Assembly: GCA_964397565.1 (NCBI GenBank)
Contig: CAYNJC010000016.1
Span: 1 to 64,000, forward strand
DNA length: 64,000 nucleotides
Direction: 5' to 3'
From: JAPLST01 sp964397565
GTDB taxonomy: Bacteria > Auribacterota > UBA3054 > JAPLST01
The notes beneath the pieces are model-generated. The model ran no database searches. It was not told where the DNA came from and saw only the letters and a program-made list of their open reading frames with translations. Each line of letters starts with the position of its first letter. Positions within the stretch are counted from its first letter, which is position 1. This document shows positions 26,915 to 34,548 of this stretch, piece after piece. A program made the position numbers and the translations under genes.

Positions 26915-27698
26915 GCGCCGCCTCGTCCGGCTGATTCAAGAATGTCTCGAGGCGCGTGCGCGCAGTCCTGAAATAGTCATAATGCGTGACGTCGAAATGC
27001 AGTGGTGTCAGGGAAATGTAGCCGTTCTTCACGGCGCGATAATCGGCGTCGGGATTTTCGTCGGATTCCACCAGGGTGCCGGCGATCCAATAGTAGGCAT
27101 TGCCGCGCGGGTCGGTGCGCCGCTCGTACTGCTCGACATATTTTGTGCGGCCCTGCACCGTGAGTTTCCAGCCCTTGAGTTGCTCCCACGGCAGGTCCGG
27201 CACATTGACATTCAAGAGCGTGCCGGCTGGCACGCACAAGTGCGGGACGCGCGCCAACAAATGGCAGGCGGCGCGCGCGGCGGTGTCAAAATGCGCGCGC
27301 CGGTCAAAGGAATTGATCGAAACCGCAAAGGAAGGGATCCCCAGCAGGGTGCCTTCTGTGGCGGCCGAAACCGTGCCCGAGTAAATAATGTCGGTGCCGA
27401 GATTGGCGCCGTTATTGACGCCTGAAATGATCAGGTCGGGATGCTGTGGCATGAGCGAGCACAAGGCCAGCTTGACACAGTCGGCCGGTGTGCCGTGGAC
27501 GGCATAGCCGAACAGTTCACTACCATGATAGCGCTCGCTGACTTTGAGTGGGTCGTGAATGGTGATCGCGTGGCCGACCGCGCTTTGCTCGGTGGCCGGC
27601 GCGACGATCAGCACCTCGGCATGCGGCTGCACGGCGTCGGCCAACGCGGCCAACCCCGGCGCGTCAATGCCATCATCATTGGTCAGCAGGATTCTCAT
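26907..27698 (-). CDS. surE: 5'/3'-nucleotidase SurE
   Basis: A 263-residue metal-dependent nucleotide phosphatase of stationary-phase survival. The start MRILLTNDDGIDAPG holds the Asp-Asp metal ligands; SGVNNGANLGTDIIYSGTVSAA and SFAVS follow in the usual order. The ATG at 27698 is set by this conserved N-terminus and by a -10 box seven bases upstream. It heads a three-gene operon with a lipoprotein and an acyl-CoA synthetase. Confidence 0.94.
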   Translation of the reverse strand: MRILLTNDDGIDAPGLAALADAVQPHAEVLIVAPATEQSAVGHAITIHDPLKVSERYHGSELFGYAVHGTPADCVKLALCSLMPQHPDLIISGVNNGANLGTDIIYSGTVSAATEGTLLGIPSFAVSINSFDRRAHFDTAARAACHLLARVPHLCVPAGTLLNVNVPDLPWEQLKGWKLTVQGRTKYVEQYERRTDPRGNAYYWIAGTLVESDENPDADYRAVKNGYISLTPLHFDVTHYDYFRTARTRLETFLNQPDEAARG

Positions 27699-27705
27699 GA
27701 GAAAG

Positions 27706-27714
27706 ATTATAGCA
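27706..27714 (-). promoter_or_regulatory. Extended -10 promoter of surE, leaderless arrangement
   Basis: On the minus strand TGC followed directly by TATAAT (27706-27711), seven bases from the ATG. No recognisable -35 is present, as expected for an extended -10 promoter. Confidence 0.65.
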
Positions 27715-27730
27715 GAAATGCCGGCGCAAC

Positions 27731-27759
27731 TTGATGTGTGTAAGAAAATCGTGTAGAAT
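27731..27759 (+). promoter_or_regulatory. Promoter of the HEAT-repeat/nuclease gene
   Basis: TTGATG (27731-27736), 17-base spacer, TAGAAT (27754-27759). It is divergent from the surE promoter. Predicted leader is about 65 bases, with GGGAGA about ten bases before the ATG. Confidence 0.5.
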
Positions 27760-27833
27760 CTGTGGCATAGCGCAGAGCAGCATCGGCGCTGGCTGACTTT
27801 GCTGGCGCGCGTCAAGGCAGTGCGGGAGAATGC

Positions 27834-28568
27834 ATGAAGAATCCCATGGACAGGCAGTTGGAGAAGCAGCTTTCGAGCCGGGCGGTCGCGATCGGGCGTG
27901 CGGGTGAGGTGGCGGCATTTGGTGAACTGCTGACGCTGCTGAGTTCCTCATCGGCGAATGTGCGGCGCTTGGCGGCGTCGGCACTGGGCAAGCTGGCGTG
28001 GATGGGCGTGGATCAGGCGGCCGCAGTGGGCGCGCTTGCGCCGGTCATGCGCCGCGACCCGCATACACAGACGCGGCAATATGTGGTCAAGGCACTGAAG
28101 GCCTACGGCGCGGCGGCGCAGGGCTGCCTGCACGATTTGCACGACATGGCGCGGAACACGTCGTTGCCGGAGTACCTGCAACGGGATGCCGCGGCCGCGG
28201 CAGCATTCATCACGGCGGCGGTGCAGATTGCCACATCGGCTGCCGAACAGCATTGCCAGCGTTGCAACGCGCTGGTTACGGCGGGTGAATATGCGCGATC
28301 ACAACAGGCATTCCAACGATCGTTTTGTGACCGCTGCTTTGACGAGGTGTTTCTCGAACGGCGCAACTTCGAGATGCAAGTCGAGATCAACAAGACCATC
28401 GAAGCGCGCGACGGCACGCTGGTGCAGTCCGAAGGCGAGCGGCGCATTGCCGAATGGCTGACCGCGCATGGCCTTGCGTATCGCTACGATGCCAAATTTC
28501 GCATCATCGGTGAGTGCCAGATACGGCCGGATTTCTACCTGCCGGAAGTTGATGTGTACATTGAATAG
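27834..28568 (+). CDS. HEAT-repeat, zinc-ribbon, endonuclease-like protein (ends at an in-frame amber)
   Basis: A 244-residue product built from an N-terminal HEAT/armadillo-like helical region (about 15-125), a four-Cys zinc site (CQRC and CDRC, about 140-170) and the start of a restriction-endonuclease-like fold (SEGERRIAEWL, then RPDFYLPEVDVYIE). The frame meets TAG at 28566 in the middle of that fold, yet the same frame continues for 53 codons with sequence that completes it (WGMDTPQYK, then VYPPDLSALD). TAG ends several normal genes here (8805, 13301, 35280, 54015), so a reassigned amber is unlikely. A recent nonsense mutation, an assembly error or read-through are the options. Function unknown; DNA or RNA cleavage is inferred. 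Confidence 0.65.
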   Translation: MKNPMDRQLEKQLSSRAVAIGRAGEVAAFGELLTLLSSSSANVRRLAASALGKLAWMGVDQAAAVGALAPVMRRDPHTQTRQYVVKALKAYGAAAQGCLHDLHDMARNTSLPEYLQRDAAAAAAFITAAVQIATSAAEQHCQRCNALVTAGEYARSQQAFQRSFCDRCFDEVFLERRNFEMQVEINKTIEARDGTLVQSEGERRIAEWLTAHGLAYRYDAKFRIIGECQIRPDFYLPEVDVYIE

Positions 28569-28727
28569 TGGGGCATGGACACGCCGCAGTACAAGATGAG
28601 CATGTACAAGAAACAAATAGTATATCAGCAGGAGGGCAAGCGGCTGATTTCCGTGTATCCGCCGGATCTGTCGGCCTTGGATCGTCTGCTGGCGGCGAAA
28701 CTGCGCCACTTTGGGATTGGCGCATGA
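28569..28727 (+). pseudogene. Continuation of the nuclease domain beyond the amber codon
   Basis: The 52 sense codons after the TAG at 28566, in the same frame, read WGMDTPQYKMSMYKKQIVYQ and go on to a typical closing helix (LSALDRLLAAKLRHF) before TGA. The join YIE-[stop]-WG matches the usual YxEYWG strand of such nuclease folds, so the lost codon was probably Tyr (one-base change TAC or TAT to TAG). Confidence 0.6.
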
Positions 28728-28777
28728 CGTAGACGCGCGCAGCAAAGTCAGTCTAAGCGATGCCGGACTTGCGCCTG

Positions 28778-29542
28778 TCAGCGCTGGCCAAGTTGTTGCT
28801 GCACGAGATAGGCGATCGTCGCGGCGACGACGACCAGCAGGACTATGCGGATGAAGCGCGCGCCGCGCCGCAGCGCCAGATGTGTGCCCAACCATGCGCC
28901 GCAGATTTCACCGACACCCATCACCAGACCGATGCCCCAGACGACATTGCCGCCGAGCATGAACGCCAGCAGCGCCACGGCATTGCTGGTGCAGTTCATG
29001 ACTTTGGTGATGGCGGTCGCCTGCAGCAAGGGCACGCTCGCCAGACTCACCAGCGCCAGCGCCCAAAACGAGCCGGTGCCCGGCCCGAAAAAGCCGTCGT
29101 AGAAACCAATCGCCAAGCCGCACATGCTGTAGAAGAGGTAGTGGGGGAGTCGCGCGTGCTGCGCCTGCGCACGCGGCCGCGGCATCACCAGGAAGTACAC
29201 AAAAACAGCGCAGAGCAGCACCGGCACAATCCGCCGCAGCACCTGCGCGTCAAGAAATTGCACGGCAATCGTGCCGACGGCGGCGCCACACGCGGTCATC
29301 AGCACGCCAAACCAGACCTCGCGCACCCGTACCAAGCCGTGACCGCGATAGCGCAGCGCGGCCGTCGCGCTCCCAAACGTGCTTTGCAGTTTGTTGGTGC
29401 CCAAGGCGAGGTGCGGCGGCAAGCCCAGCGCAAGGAGGGTCGGGACAGTGATCATGCCACCGCCACCGGCAATCGCATCAACCAGCCCGGCCGCAGCACC
29501 GGCCGCCAACGCAAGGGCGTAGTGAAGCCAGGTGAAGGCCAT
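28778..29542 (-). CDS. TSUP-family (TauE/SafE) membrane permease
   Basis: A 254-residue inner-membrane protein with about eight hydrophobic segments. GLVDAIAGGGGMITVPTLL and LGTNKLQSTFGS near the start and GFYDGFFGPGTGSF in the middle are the duplicated signature of the sulfite/sulfonate exporter family (TauE/SafE, formerly DUF81). The substrate is commonly sulfite, sulfoacetate or another organosulfur anion, but cannot be fixed here. It begins two bases after the stop of the secreted protein gene, so both share the promoter at 30148. Confidence 0.85.
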   Translation of the reverse strand: MAFTWLHYALALAAGAAAGLVDAIAGGGGMITVPTLLALGLPPHLALGTNKLQSTFGSATAALRYRGHGLVRVREVWFGVLMTACGAAVGTIAVQFLDAQVLRRIVPVLLCAVFVYFLVMPRPRAQAQHARLPHYLFYSMCGLAIGFYDGFFGPGTGSFWALALVSLASVPLLQATAITKVMNCTSNAVALLAFMLGGNVVWGIGLVMGVGEICGAWLGTHLALRRGARFIRIVLLVVVAATIAYLVQQQLGQR

Positions 29543-29544
29543 GA

Positions 29545-30141
29545 CTATTTATAGACGGTCTTCTTGTCCATCTGCGATTTCTCGCGCAGTGGAAATGTGC
29601 CGACGCAGAACAGCGTCAGGTCGTCGTCGTGCAGACACACGCTTGCCGCCACGGTGTGCGGCAGCCAGCCATCCGTGTCTTGATTGGCCGTGCCGAGGCC
29701 GTGATCGAGATCCGGCTCGTTGCGCACGGTCATGCTCACCTGCAACACCCTTTTCTTTAAGCGCAGGGTCGTGGTAAGGAGCCATTTGTCTTGTCTAATG
29801 CGTGAGCGGAAGGTCAGCACGGTGCCGGCTTTATTGCTGCGGACAAACGCACCACTGCCAAGCGTCTTGCCATCGTTGAGCGTCAGCAAGGATGTCTGGG
29901 CGGTATTGGTGAATGCCTGTAACGTGAGCAGGCCGGGCAGGGCGACCTTCCCCCGCAATGCCAGCGTACCGCGATAGGGGTAGACCGCGCGATTGATGGT
30001 GCCACGCAAGGTGGTGACCGTAAACGCGCAAGTAACCACCGTATCTTCCGTGCGCGCCGCGGTGGGCATGGCGGCGGCGCGGGCCGGGAGGACTAGCGGC
30101 ACAAGGAGTGCCGGCAATACGATGTGCAGTGTTCTAAGCAT
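29545..30141 (-). CDS. Hypothetical secreted protein
   Basis: A 198-residue protein with a clear signal peptide (MLRTLHIVLPALLVPLVLPA, cleavage probably after AAA near 24). The rest is rich in beta-prone Thr/Val/Leu alternation (TLALRGKVALPGLLTLQAF, LLTTTLRLKKRVLQVSMTV), suggesting a periplasmic beta-sandwich or an immunoglobulin-like fold. No catalytic motif is recognised. Its partner gene encodes a TSUP permease, so a periplasmic accessory role is possible but unproven. Confidence 0.6.
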   Translation of the reverse strand: MLRTLHIVLPALLVPLVLPARAAAMPTAARTEDTVVTCAFTVTTLRGTINRAVYPYRGTLALRGKVALPGLLTLQAFTNTAQTSLLTLNDGKTLGSGAFVRSNKAGTVLTFRSRIRQDKWLLTTTLRLKKRVLQVSMTVRNEPDLDHGLGTANQDTDGWLPHTVAASVCLHDDDLTLFCVGTFPLREKSQMDKKTVYK

Positions 30142-30147
30142 AAATTA

Positions 30148-30156
30148 ATTATAGCA
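30148..30156 (-). promoter_or_regulatory. Extended -10 promoter, leaderless arrangement
   Basis: On the minus strand TGC plus TATAAT (30148-30153), six bases before the ATG at 30141. No -35 match is seen at 16-18 bases. Confidence 0.65.
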
Positions 30157-30203
30157 CAAAGACTGACAAGAGGCATTGACGTTCGCGCGGCAAGGGTTAT
30201 TGC

Positions 30204-30261
30204 GCAGAGACCCCGACGACCTTGCGTCGTGGGTGAATGAGATTGAAGGAACACGCGCCGG
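30204..30261 (+). repeat. Dispersed 58-bp repeat, copy 2
   Basis: Aligns without gaps to the minus-strand reading of 90-147 (49 of 58 identical by eye). In one frame it reads RRDPDDLASWVNEIEGT. A GC hairpin CCACCGGC/GCCGGTGG with loop GCAAG lies just after it at 30282-30302. Confidence 0.6.
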
Positions 30262-30320
30262 TGCACGTTTTATCTTTCCTTCCACCGGCGCAAGGCCGGT
30301 GGGGAGGCAGACCGGTGCAG

Positions 30321-30349
30321 TTGACAGGCGCGCGCGGCTTGCCTATACT
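30321..30349 (+). promoter_or_regulatory. Consensus promoter of the dCMP deaminase gene, leaderless arrangement
   Basis: Perfect TTGACA (30321-30326), 17-base spacer, TATACT (30344-30349). The ATG at 30356 lies six bases after the -10; another in-frame ATG directly abuts the -10 at 30350. Confidence 0.75.
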
Positions 30350-30355
30350 ATGGGG

Positions 30356-30802
30356 ATGAGCACTACCCGTGTAGACTGGGACACGTATTTCATGAACATC
30401 GCACGCGCGGTCGCGACGCGCTCGACTTGCCCACGCAAAGCGGTTGGCGCGGTCATAGTGCGCGAGCGCACAATTCTCTCGACCGGCTACAACGGCAGCG
30501 TGCGCGGCATGCCGCACTGCACCGAGGCCGGCTGCGATCTGGAGAACGGTCATTGCGTCGCCACCGTGCATGCCGAAGCGAATGCGATCATTCAAGCGGC
30601 GCGCAACGGCGTCGGCATCAATGGCGCCGACATTTATGTGACGGCCAGCCCGTGCTGGTATTGCTTCAAGCTGATCGTTAACAGCGGCATCACCCGCATT
30701 TTCTACGGTGAATTTTACCGCGATGAAAAAAGTTTGCGCGTGGCGCAACAATGCGGCCTCACGCTAGTCTCGATGGAAAACGCCGGCGGACTGGAGCTCT
30801 GA
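30356..30802 (+). CDS. dCMP deaminase (ComEB-like zinc deaminase)
   Basis: Deaminates dCMP to dUMP, feeding thymidylate synthesis. The 148-residue protein has the zinc deaminase signature HAEANAI (catalytic His and Glu) and PCWYC (two zinc Cys), plus CPRKAVGAVIV and GYNGSVRGMPHC, typical of dCMP rather than cytidine deaminases. The start at 30356 is chosen from the conserved N-terminus (DWDTYFMNIA) and the promoter spacing. Its TGA stop lies within the first unit of a heptanucleotide repeat. Confidence 0.9.
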   Translation: MSTTRVDWDTYFMNIARAVATRSTCPRKAVGAVIVRERTILSTGYNGSVRGMPHCTEAGCDLENGHCVATVHAEANAIIQAARNGVGINGADIYVTASPCWYCFKLIVNSGITRIFYGEFYRDEKSLRVAQQCGLTLVSMENAGGLEL

Positions 30803-30834
30803 GATTTGAGATTTGGAATTTGAGATTTGAGATT
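30800..30834. repeat. Heptanucleotide tandem repeat, five units
   Basis: Five 7-base units TGAGATT (the third is TGGAATT) run from 30800 to 30834. The first supplies the stop codon of the dCMP deaminase gene and the last runs into the possible TTG start of the next gene. A second period-7 array lies at 42602-42628. Confidence 0.85.
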
Positions 30835-31414
30835 GAAGACCAAACAAACAATACTGCGCGCTTTGGCAGCCACGATGGCGGCCGGGCTGCTGTGCGGCTG
30901 TCAGCCGCGGAGGCCGGCACTGCCGCCGCTGGCTGCGTCAAATGCGCCCGCGGCTGGTGCGCTCGCGCCGGCGCCCGCGCCGGGCATGCCGGCGCCGGCC
31001 TTGAGCATCGAAGAATTGCAGCGACTGCTGCAGCGTGCGCTGATACTGCAGGCGCAAGCGCCGGTCGGAAGCACCATCGCGTTTGTCACCGCCGATGCGC
31101 TGGGCACCGGCAGCTCCGGGCCCGGGCTGGTGTGCGCCCTGGCGACGGAAGCGGCCGAGATTACGGTTGTGCAGCTGCTGCCGGCGACGCGCGCCGACGG
31201 CATGCGCGAATTGCAGGCCTATCGCGCCTGGCTCGAGCAGCAGGGGCTGACCGCGATCATTGTCTCACAAGGGGATGTCACCACGCTGGTCAGGGAGACG
31301 GGCGCCGGCGCCCATGTGCTGATGCAGGTGGGTGCGACAGGCGCGTATGTGGTGCGCGGGGCGCACGACACGGCGGTTGCGCGCGCACTGCTGGCGCAGC
31401 TCTTTCCGGACTGA
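30833..31414 (+). CDS. Small putative lipoprotein of unknown function
   Basis: About 193 residues. The N-terminus KTKQTILRALAATMAAG leads into L-L-C-G-C, a lipobox, followed by a Pro/Ala-rich linker and a compact domain (about 75-190) with alternating hydrophobic strands (STIAFVTADAL, EITVVQLL, LTAIIVSQGDVTTLV) resembling a small alpha/beta fold. The start is unclear: TTG codons at 30827 and 30833 lie inside the heptamer repeat, and the first ATG (30875) leaves almost no signal peptide. No family is recognised. Confidence 0.55.
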   Translation: MKTKQTILRALAATMAAGLLCGCQPRRPALPPLAASNAPAAGALAPAPAPGMPAPALSIEELQRLLQRALILQAQAPVGSTIAFVTADALGTGSSGPGLVCALATEAAEITVVQLLPATRADGMRELQAYRAWLEQQGLTAIIVSQGDVTTLVRETGAGAHVLMQVGATGAYVVRGAHDTAVARALLAQLFPD

Positions 31415-31517
31415 AGATGGCTGCAACGGCACAGATAGTTCGGCCACTGCTATGCGCAGATTCACCCAGATGCATCCGTAGCGTCTTTGGAAGTGCGGGG
31501 CGGAGCAAAAGCAAGTT

Positions 31518-32306
31518 TTGGTAAACGCAGGCGAGAAACACACGTTGCGGTTGGATGCGGCGCTGGTCGAGCTGGGGCTATACCCGTCGGGCGAGCAGGC
31601 CCAGCGGGCGTTGTTGGCCGGTGAGATCGACGTGGGCGGCCGGCGCGATGCGAAACCGGGCATGCGCGTGACGCTGGCACGGGTGGATGGCGTTGCGCAC
31701 GTCAGGAATGGCCGGAAAGAGTTGGCCATCACGCAGCGCGAGAAGGCACAGTATGTCAGTCGCGGCGGGCAGAAGATGGCGGCGGCGCTGGACGCGTTTG
31801 GCGTTGAGCCGCGCGAGATGCTGGTGCTCGACATTGGCGCGTCGACGGGTGGCTTTACGGATTGCTTGTTGCAGCGCGGGGCGCGCAAAGTGTATGCGGT
31901 GGATTGCGGCACGGGGCAGTTGCATGCGCGTTTACGGGCGGATGCGCGCGTGATCTGCATGGAACAAACCAACGCGCGCTACTTGACGCGCGCACAGGTG
32001 CCGGAGACGCCGGCGCTGGTCGTGGCGGATGTTTCATTCATTTCCTTGCGCTTGATCATACCGGTCGTGGCAAAACTTGGCGGAAGTGGTACAATAGTGA
32101 TTATGCTGGTGAAACCACAATTTGAAGCAGGCCCGGCGCTGGTGCAGCGCGGCGGCGTAGTGCGCGATGCGGCGGTGCGGCAGGCAACCGTGCAGGCCGT
32201 GCGCGCGGCAATGGAAGCCGCGGGCTGGCAGATTATGGGCACGATCGAGAGCCCTTTGCGCGGGCCGGCCGGCAACATCGAGTATCTGGTCGGGGCGCGC
32301 ATGTGA
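31518..32306 (+). CDS. tlyA: TlyA-family rRNA 2'-O-methyltransferase (S4 plus FtsJ domain)
   Basis: A 262-residue RNA methyltransferase. An N-terminal S4 RNA-binding domain (RLDAALVELGLYPSGEQAQR, residues 10-75) precedes an FtsJ/RrmJ-like Rossmann domain with YVSRGGQKM, LDIGASTGGFTDCLL (SAM loop), VVADVSFISL and LVKPQFEAG. TlyA proteins 2'-O-methylate cytidines in 16S and/or 23S rRNA; some are annotated as haemolysins. It probably starts at TTG 31518 or TTG 31545. The end overlaps nadK (GTGA), the tlyA-nadK order seen in many bacteria. Confidence 0.85.
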   Translation: MVNAGEKHTLRLDAALVELGLYPSGEQAQRALLAGEIDVGGRRDAKPGMRVTLARVDGVAHVRNGRKELAITQREKAQYVSRGGQKMAAALDAFGVEPREMLVLDIGASTGGFTDCLLQRGARKVYAVDCGTGQLHARLRADARVICMEQTNARYLTRAQVPETPALVVADVSFISLRLIIPVVAKLGGSGTIVIMLVKPQFEAGPALVQRGGVVRDAAVRQATVQAVRAAMEAAGWQIMGTIESPLRGPAGNIEYLVGARM

Positions 32307-33217
32307 GCCCGCGAATGCAAGGATTTCTGGACGGCAGTGCGGGTATTGTGGCGAATGTCAGCAAGGCGCACGCGACCGAAGCGACCCGCGCGGTGCTGCT
32401 GGCGCTGGACCGGTGTGGTCTGGCGTGGAAGCTGGAGGCGGCGACGGCCGCGGCGCTGGGCGGCGGGCAGCCCGGCGCGCCGCTGGCCGAGCTTGCGCGG
32501 GTGGTGACATGGATGATTGTGATCGGCGGCGACGGCACGATCTTGCAGACAGCGCGGGCGCTGGTGGATCATCCCGTGCCGATTCTCGGCGTCAACCCCG
32601 GGCACTCGCTTGGGTTCATGACCGACACGCGGGTGCAGGATGTGATCGCGACGTTGACCGACATGCGGGCGGGGAATTTCACCCTGCTGGAGCGCGGCAT
32701 GTTGCGCGCCGCGGTATGCCGTGCGGACGGGGTCACGACATTGTTGCCGCCGGCGCTCAACGATGTGGTCTTCATTCATGGCGCACACGCCCAGCTGATT
32801 GTGTTGAATGTGCTGGTCAACGGTGAATTTTTCACGACCTATGCGGCTGATGGGCTGGTGCTCGCGACGGCAACGGGCTCGACCGCGCACGCAATGTCGG
32901 CCGGCGGGCCGATTTTATTTCCGGACACGGCGGCGTTGGTGTTGACGCCGATCTGCCCGCACACGTTGTCAAACCGGCCGATCATTTTACCGCGTGGGTA
33001 TCGCGTCGACGTGCGGATGGGTGAGCCGCATCGCGAAGTCGGCGTGGCAGTGGACGGCCAGGTGGCGCATCAGCTGGCGCCGGGCGAGTTGGTGCAGATG
33101 CAACTGGACACGCGCGTCACCCGGTTTGTGCATTCCAACCGCCATGGTTTTGGTGATGTGCTGCGCGAGAAGCTGCACTGGCGCGGTGATCTGCGGGTGG
33201 ACCGCTCACGCGAATAA
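32303..33217 (+). CDS. nadK: NAD kinase
   Basis: Phosphorylates NAD to NADP. The 304-residue protein carries the family motifs IGGDGTILQTARAL (ATP/NAD site), NPGHSLGFMT, the ALNDVVF block with the NAD-binding Asn-Asp, and DGLVLATATGSTAHAMSAGG. It starts at a GTG that overlaps the tlyA stop. An AGGA-led ferredoxin gene follows nine bases downstream. Confidence 0.93.
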   Translation: MSPRMQGFLDGSAGIVANVSKAHATEATRAVLLALDRCGLAWKLEAATAAALGGGQPGAPLAELARVVTWMIVIGGDGTILQTARALVDHPVPILGVNPGHSLGFMTDTRVQDVIATLTDMRAGNFTLLERGMLRAAVCRADGVTTLLPPALNDVVFIHGAHAQLIVLNVLVNGEFFTTYAADGLVLATATGSTAHAMSAGGPILFPDTAALVLTPICPHTLSNRPIILPRGYRVDVRMGEPHREVGVAVDGQVAHQLAPGELVQMQLDTRVTRFVHSNRHGFGDVLREKLHWRGDLRVDRSRE

Positions 33218-33226
33218 CAGGAACAC

Positions 33227-33463
33227 ATGGCCCATGTAATTATTGATCTGCAGCGCTGCAAAGGCTGTTGTTTGTGCATGCAGGTCTGCCCGAAAAAAAT
33301 ACTGCGGTCGTCGGCGCGCTTGAACGAACGCGGATTATATCCGTGTGAGACCACCGATGCGGATGCGTGCATTGGGTGCCTGCAATGTGTGCTGGTGTGC
33401 CCGGATGTGGCGATCACGGTTACGGACGCAGACGTGCGTGCCATGGAGCAGGGGCCAGTATGA
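33227..33463 (+). CDS. 2[4Fe-4S] ferredoxin subunit of 2-oxoacid:ferredoxin oxidoreductase
   Basis: A 78-residue ferredoxin with two CxxCxxCxxxCP clusters (CKGCCLCMQVCP and CIGCLQCVLVCP). It corresponds to the delta subunit of KorABCD/VorABCD-type enzymes and passes electrons from the thiamine-dependent core to a carrier ferredoxin. It overlaps the alpha-subunit gene by ATGA. Confidence 0.9.
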   Translation: MAHVIIDLQRCKGCCLCMQVCPKKILRSSARLNERGLYPCETTDADACIGCLQCVLVCPDVAITVTDADVRAMEQGPV

Positions 33464-34548
33464 GTGCGGAAAGACACGCAGCACGCCAGTTGATGAGCGG
33501 CAACGAAGCGTTGGCGGAAGGCGCGATCCAGGCCGGCTGCGACGCGTACTTTGGCTATCCAATCACGCCGCAAAACGAGATACCGGAATACATGGCGCGG
33601 CGGATGCCGGAGGAAGGGCGCGTGTTTGTGCAGTCGGAGAGCGAATTGGCGGCGATCAGCATGGTGATGGGCGCGGCCCTGACGGGTGCGCGGGCGATGA
33701 CGACGTCATCGAGTCCCGGCATCAGCTTGATGCAGGAAGGCATTTCGTATCTATGCGGCTGCGAGCTGCCGGCCGTGATTGCCAATGTGGTCCGCGGCGG
33801 GCCGGGGCTGGGCAACATTGCGGCGGCGCAAAGCGATTATTTTCAGGCGGTGAAAGGCGGCGGGCACGGCGATTACCGTTTGTTTGTCATCGCGCCGGCG
33901 TCGGTGCAGGAGATGTATGATTTTGCGTATTTGGCCTTTGATGCGGCATTTGCGTATCGCAATCCGGCGATGATTTTGAGCGATGGCCTGATCGGCCAGA
34001 TGATGGAGCCGGTCGTGTTTCGCGCGCCGCTGCATCTGCGGATTGCCGCTGCCAATTATGACGCCAGCAGTTGGGCGCTGACCGGCGCCAAGGGCCGGCC
34101 GCCGCGCAGTATCAAGTCGCTGTTGCTGGGTGATGGGGTGCTGGAAGCGCACAACCAGAAACTGCAGGCCAAGTATCAACAGATGTGCGCGCAGGTGCGC
34201 TACGAAGCGCTGCAGACCGACGATGCGGAACATATATTTGTCGCCTACGGCATTTGTGCGCGGATTTGTCATGGCGCACTGGCGCGCTTGCGCGGCGAGG
34301 GGCTGCGGGTCGGCTTGTTGCGTCCGATCAGTTTGTGGCCGTTTCCGACCGCGTGGCTGCGTGCGCAGGCGCCGCGCGTGCGGCACATCATGGCGGTGGA
34401 ATTGAGTTGCGGGCAAATGGTTGAGGATGTGCGGCTGGCCGTGGGCGATGCGACGCGCGTCGCATTCTATGGCCGCAGCGGTGGCGGCGTCATGACCGTT
34501 GACGAGTTATGCGCAGAGGCGCGGCGGGTTTTTACGCAGGAGCAGTAA
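33460..34548 (+). CDS. 2-oxoacid:ferredoxin oxidoreductase, alpha subunit (KorA/VorB-like)
   Basis: Binds the substrate half of the thiamine pyrophosphate site that oxidatively decarboxylates a 2-oxoacid to acyl-CoA with ferredoxin. The 362-residue protein opens SGNEALAEGAIQAGCDAYFGYPITPQNE, with SSPGISLMQEG and NVVRGGPGLGN. This pattern suits the 2-oxoglutarate/2-ketoisovalerate branch rather than pyruvate oxidoreductase. The start at 33460 follows the ferredoxin stop overlap; its own stop overlaps the beta gene (TAATG). Confidence 0.9.
   Translation: MSAERHAARQLMSGNEALAEGAIQAGCDAYFGYPITPQNEIPEYMARRMPEEGRVFVQSESELAAISMVMGAALTGARAMTTSSSPGISLMQEGISYLCGCELPAVIANVVRGGPGLGNIAAAQSDYFQAVKGGGHGDYRLFVIAPASVQEMYDFAYLAFDAAFAYRNPAMILSDGLIGQMMEPVVFRAPLHLRIAAANYDASSWALTGAKGRPPRSIKSLLLGDGVLEAHNQKLQAKYQQMCAQVRYEALQTDDAEHIFVAYGICARICHGALARLRGEGLRVGLLRPISLWPFPTAWLRAQAPRVRHIMAVELSCGQMVEDVRLAVGDATRVAFYGRSGGGVMTVDELCAEARRVFTQEQ

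Noticed and set aside
27834..28568. Amber codon considered as evidence for TAG reassignment in this organism
   Set aside because: TAG terminates several clearly complete genes, such as those ending at 8807, 13303, 35282 and 54017, with no conserved sequence following.
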